From Paenibacillus sp. HWE-109 (GTDB taxonomy: Bacteria; Bacillota; Bacilli; Paenibacillales; NBRC-103111), in the NCBI RefSeq assembly GCF_022163125.1, contig NZ_CP091881.1, forward strand, positions 6,634,001 to 6,698,000: 64,000 bases of DNA, written 5' to 3'. Under the pieces are notes generated by a model. The model was given only the letters and a program-made list of their open reading frames with translations, did not search any database and had not been told where the DNA came from. This document shows positions 60,801-64,000 of the stretch, in pieces. The position numbers and the translations under genes were made by a program. Position 1 is the first letter of the stretch. Every line of letters starts with the position of its first letter.

Positions 60801-61739
60801 CTAATAATTGACCCATTTCTTTTGACCGAACCATTGCAGGATCGTAATTAGCAAAACGCAGAAGAACAAAACAGATGCCATCGAGGAGGCATAACCTATT
60901 TTCAAATTCACAAAAGCCATTTCATACATGTCCCACACCATCATCGAAGTAGATCTCATCGGTCCGCCTCTTGTCAGGATGGCTATCAAATCGAATACTT
61001 TAAAGGTAGCAATGATGCCGGAGACGAGTAGAAAGAAAGAGGTAGGCGATAAGAGCGGCAGCGTAATTCGCCGAAATTTCACCCAACCGTTGGCACCGTC
61101 AATGTCGGCCGCTTCATATAGATCCTTGGGAATGTCCTGCAATCCAGCAATATAAATGATCATATTGAAACCAATCGATATCCATACGGATACCATCATT
61201 AGCGAAGGCAGCGCGTAGGACGGATCTGCGATCCATTTGGGCGGATTATCAATGCCGATAGAGGTCAGAAATTGATTTACAGGTCCTGTAGACGGATTGA
61301 ACAGCACCATCCACACCGTCGCAACAGCGACCACACTGGAAATATAGGGCATGAAAAAAGCGACCTTAAAAAAACTTTTGAAATAAATATGCTTCTCGAT
61401 CAGAATCGCGAGCAGCAGAGCAATCCCCATATAGATTGGGACCGTCAGCAAGAACATGGCATTATTTTTCATCGACTTCAAAAATGTGACATCGCTCATC
61501 AGGGTTTGGAAGTTGCTAAAACCAACCCATTTGAAACCGCTAAGCCCCATGATAAAGTTCCAATCCGAGAACGCTATCAGGAATGTAGCTATAATAGGAA
61601 TGAGCGTTAGAAACGTAACGCCCAGGATCATAGGACTAACGAACAATAGACCTGCAAACGATTCTTTGCGCTGCAACGATCCTAGCCGTCGCTTGGAAAC
61701 CGGTCTATCCATGGAGACTACCGAGGAATTGTGGTTCAT
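60801..61739 (-). CDS. Carbohydrate ABC transporter permease (MalF type)
   Basis: 312 residues from MNHNSSVVSMDRP, GAGAGG 8 nt before (the frame extends upstream to 61778 without a site and would overlap the MFS gene). Six helices, EAA loop LYEAADIDGANGWVKFRRITLP. Follows the MFS gene by 5 nt. Confidence 0.93.
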   Translation of the reverse strand: MNHNSSVVSMDRPVSKRRLGSLQRKESFAGLLFVSPMILGVTFLTLIPIIATFLIAFSDWNFIMGLSGFKWVGFSNFQTLMSDVTFLKSMKNNAMFLLTVPIYMGIALLLAILIEKHIYFKSFFKVAFFMPYISSVVAVATVWMVLFNPSTGPVNQFLTSIGIDNPPKWIADPSYALPSLMMVSVWISIGFNMIIYIAGLQDIPKDLYEAADIDGANGWVKFRRITLPLLSPTSFFLLVSGIIATFKVFDLIAILTRGGPMRSTSMMVWDMYEMAFVNLKIGYASSMASVLFFCVLLITILQWFGQKKWVNY

Positions 61740-61744
61740 CGCAT

Positions 61745-62968
61745 TCACCTCTCTACTGAAATTTGTTGGGCAGACCAATCGCGAATCTTCTTATCAGATG
61801 GAAGCAGGAAGCCCATGCCGCCCAATAAAGGCATAAACGAGCAGGCTGTAATTACCAGGGTCAAACTTGTTGCGTCAATCAGCCCTCCCAATGCTACAGC
61901 ACCAATCGCCCCCATGCCGAAGGAAAGTCCTGTAATCAAGCCCGAAACGGTTCCCACCTTGCCAGGTACCAACTCCTGCACATACACCACCGTGACAGAA
62001 AAACTGCTATGATTGAGCACACCGAGTAAAAATAATAGCGGATAAGTCCACAGCTCATTGGCATGCGGGAGCAGCATAGCGAACGGAGCCGAGCCGAGCA
62101 GTGAAAGCAAAATCACACTTTTCCGGCCAATTCGGTCTGACAGCGGGCCTCCCACGAATGTTCCGAGAATACCTGCGCCCAAATAAATGAATATATACAG
62201 CTGCGCTGTAGGTACGGATATTTGAAAATGCTCAATCAAGTAGAATACGAAATAGGTCGAAATGCTGGATCCAAACCATGATCTGGCAAAAGCGATGAAA
62301 ATAATCAGAATGATGGCATATCGGATCGCTTTTTTGTGCTTTTCGTCCAACGGCCTGGCGTTGGCATTGCCCTTTTTCACTGGAATGAGCGATAGATGCG
62401 CTCTATACCAGCGTGCAACCCGCAGCTGAATAGCTATGCCTATAGCTGCTAGCAGCGTGAACCAGATGGCTCCGAATTGTCCATATGGGAAAAAGATCAG
62501 TGCCGTCATCAGCGGCGCAAGCGCGTTGCCGGTGTTGCCTCCAACCTGGAAGATGGATTGGGCCAAGCCTCTGCGCTGCCCGGCAGCCAAGTAGGAAATC
62601 CGTGATCCCTCCGGGTGGAACATTGCGGAAGCTACGCCTACACAGGCAACAGCGGCGAGCACCATCGCATACCCCGGGGCCAAAGCCAGCCCCAGCATGC
62701 CGAGAAGGGCGATCGCCATGCCTATGGGCAGTAATTTCGGCGTAGGTCGCGCATCCGCATACATGCCGACAAACGGCTGCATCACCGAAGACGAAAAATA
62801 CAAGATGAACGTAATGATTCCTATTTGCGTAAACGACAAATGCAGCGAATCCCTCAAGATCGGGTAAGAAGCCGGAATGACGGCTTGCAGCGCATCATTG
62901 ATCAAATGAGCCGAACCTATCGCAAATAGGACCGGATAAATCGTGGGTTTTGCCTGCTGTTCACTCAT
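61745..62968 (-). CDS. MFS transporter, fosmidomycin-resistance (Fsr) type
   Basis: 407 residues, twelve helices. Strong Fsr-like signature: HLINDALQAVIPASYPIL, AMFHPEGSRISYLAAG, GLAQSIFQVGGNTGNALAP and GGPLSDRIGRKSVILL. Fsr proteins export diverse small molecules. Lies 5 nt upstream of the ABC permease and reads the same way, so it may be in the same transcript; a role in sugar metabolism is not clear. Confidence 0.9.
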   Translation of the reverse strand: MSEQQAKPTIYPVLFAIGSAHLINDALQAVIPASYPILRDSLHLSFTQIGIITFILYFSSSVMQPFVGMYADARPTPKLLPIGMAIALLGMLGLALAPGYAMVLAAVACVGVASAMFHPEGSRISYLAAGQRRGLAQSIFQVGGNTGNALAPLMTALIFFPYGQFGAIWFTLLAAIGIAIQLRVARWYRAHLSLIPVKKGNANARPLDEKHKKAIRYAIILIIFIAFARSWFGSSISTYFVFYLIEHFQISVPTAQLYIFIYLGAGILGTFVGGPLSDRIGRKSVILLSLLGSAPFAMLLPHANELWTYPLLFLLGVLNHSSFSVTVVYVQELVPGKVGTVSGLITGLSFGMGAIGAVALGGLIDATSLTLVITACSFMPLLGGMGFLLPSDKKIRDWSAQQISVER

Positions 62969-63151
62969 GGCAGTCTGTTATCTCCTTCTACTAAATTCAT
63001 CCTCATCTGAACCTCCCTTGTCTTCTTCATAGCTCTCATTATAGGGGAAGGGGCTTAGGCAACTTTGCCACTATTTTGATTTTCTTTTGTAGAATTATGA
63101 CTTTTGTCGGCATTTATCAGATCAACAGATCCTCGGCCAGCCTGTCAAACC

Positions 63152-63425
63152 TAGCGAACGCTATGACGCTTATCGACGAGAAAAGGCTACTCTGACGTGC
63201 TAACGAACTCTATGACGCTTATCCACGAGAAAAAGGCTACTCTGACGTGCTAACGAACTCTATGACGCTTATCGACGAGAAAAAGGCTACTCTGACGTGC
63301 TAACGAACGCTATGACGCTTATTGACGAGAAAAGGCTACTCTGACGTGCTAACGAACTCTATGACGCTTATCGACGAGAAAAAGGCTACTCTGACGTGCT
63401 AACGAACTCAATAGGCGTTATGAAG
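63152..63425 (+). repeat. 49/50-bp tandem array, five units plus tail
   Basis: Units start at 63152, 63201, 63251, 63301 and 63350, with a partial sixth at 63400. Consensus pieces: CTAACGAACTCTATGACGC, TTATCGACGAGAAAAAGG and CTACTCTGACGTG. Units are nearly identical and contiguous, so not a CRISPR. The sixth unit departs into AATAGGCGTTATGAAGGAG, matching the second half of the relative at 11715. Confidence 0.92.
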
Positions 63426-63523
63426 GAGCATTTAGGAGGAAGCGTGATCATTATCTTTCTATAGTGCATCTGGAATTCTCCGCCCTGAGAGATGAGCCGC
63501 TTCCAAGCGACAAATCCTAGTAG

Positions 63524-63717
63524 GGGAACTACAGTACGCTATTTAGGCAAATAGCAGGGATGCTGGGACAATAGCGGAACTACAGGGTCTTATATCCACG
63601 AAAAGCGCTAAATTTCCCTAAAAACAACAAATTAGCGTACTGTAGTTCCCTCAACCTCGCGATAATGGCACTTTTTGCTATAATAGCGTACTGTAGTTCC
63701 CTCACCGCGCGAGGCAG
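63524..63717 (+). repeat. Dispersed structured repeat, copy C
   Basis: ~194 bp, same orientation and block order as copy A: GGAACTACAG (63524), GGAACTACAG (63577), CTGTAGTTCC (63640) and CTGTAGTTCC (63691). Differences from A are scattered single bases, some of them compensating in the stems (GTAC for GTGC on both sides). Confidence 0.88.
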
Positions 63718-63953
63718 CTGAACTAGCTCCTCAATCAAACCCGTGTGTACAATGATGAGCACGGGAAAATTCCGTCGTTCTTTCTTCGAAGGACGAACCA
63801 TAAGCACTCATACCTTGCTTATGCCCCCAAAACAGCAGCCATTCAAACAAATAAGCACGTTTAGCTACCTTATTCTCCGCGTACCGAGCCCAAAGTGGGG
63901 GGCCAAGTTCGCTCACCCCAACCCCCAAAAAAAAGCAAGGCTTCGCTCATCCC

Positions 63954-63994
63954 AAACCAAAAAAAGAGGCAAGGGGTTAATTCACCCCTGCCTC
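63954..63994 (-). terminator. Strong terminator at right edge
   Basis: On the minus strand AGAGGCAGGGG-TGAATTAA-CCCCTTGCCTCT followed by TTTTTTTGG. It ends a minus-strand gene that lies beyond the right edge. Confidence 0.85.
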
Positions 63995-64000
63995 TTGCTC

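Noticed and set aside
63152..63425. CRISPR array
   Set aside because: Repeats are contiguous with no variable spacers and there are no cas genes.
63731..63928. 65-codon minus-strand frame, and a 75-codon frame at 63580-63807
   Set aside because: Neither has a ribosome site; the second lies across dispersed repeat copy C. The first could be a repeated Paenibacillus-type spurious frame.

Overview
The window looks like chromosome of a Paenibacillus-type member of the Bacillota. The signs are strong AGGAGG-type ribosome sites with frequent GTG and TTG starts, YesM/YesN two-component pairs beside sugar ABC transporters, CcpA-type cre sites, a large S-layer-homology (SLH) surface protein, a Bacillus-type Fnr with a C-terminal cysteine cluster, and a KimA-type potassium importer. 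I see no rRNA, tRNA, phage genes, CRISPR array or intact transposase. The genus is inferred from gene content only.

Layout. 1-7.7 kb: a minus-strand kdp potassium operon (unknown leader gene, a 28-aa membrane ORF, kdpF, kdpA, kdpB, kdpC, then kdpD split in two; its N-terminal half carries an unusual internal tandem duplication). 8-14 kb: a GH123-like glycosidase, two unknown genes, a repeat-rich gap and the potassium importer kimA. 14-29 kb: a large minus-strand carbohydrate locus with a metallo-beta-lactamase-fold lactonase-like protein, ROK kinase, enolase-superfamily dehydratase, zinc alcohol dehydrogenase, three SDR dehydrogenases, a sugar isomerase/epimerase, a lipoprotein-dependent ABC importer and its YesM/YesN pair. 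The content suggests uptake of a sugar or sugar acid and oxidation/dehydration through a lactone/aldonate route. 29-37 kb: small stress/detoxification units (TetR with a flavodoxin-fold reductase, TetR with an SDR, SRPBCC and VOC proteins, an MFS carrier), a bicupin of the oxalate decarboxylase family and a DUF3231 protein.

37-47 kb: a 1500-residue SLH protein with six nearly identical 300-bp Ig-like repeats, a 59-aa membrane protein just upstream, and a divergent 1476-residue pseudokinase/ATPase/GAF/LuxR regulator. 46.7-52 kb: an oxygen/nitrate-response island with a zinc-ribbon microprotein, a NreB-like kinase, NreC-like regulator, NreA-like GAF protein, Fnr, a hemerythrin-like protein and an acyltransferase. 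Three perfect TGTGA-N6-TCACA boxes lie here, two of them placed as class II activator sites. 52-63 kb: an SDR, then a second sugar locus (ThuA protein, SDR, YesN/YesM pair, ABC importer, MFS carrier).

The intergenic spaces carry two dispersed repeat families. One is a ~190-bp structured element built from four GGAACTACAG-type blocks, with three copies. The other is a ~50-bp unit expanded five-fold at 63.2 kb, with a diverged inverted relative at 11.7 kb. Other tandem arrays and an IS3-end-like mini-element are also present.
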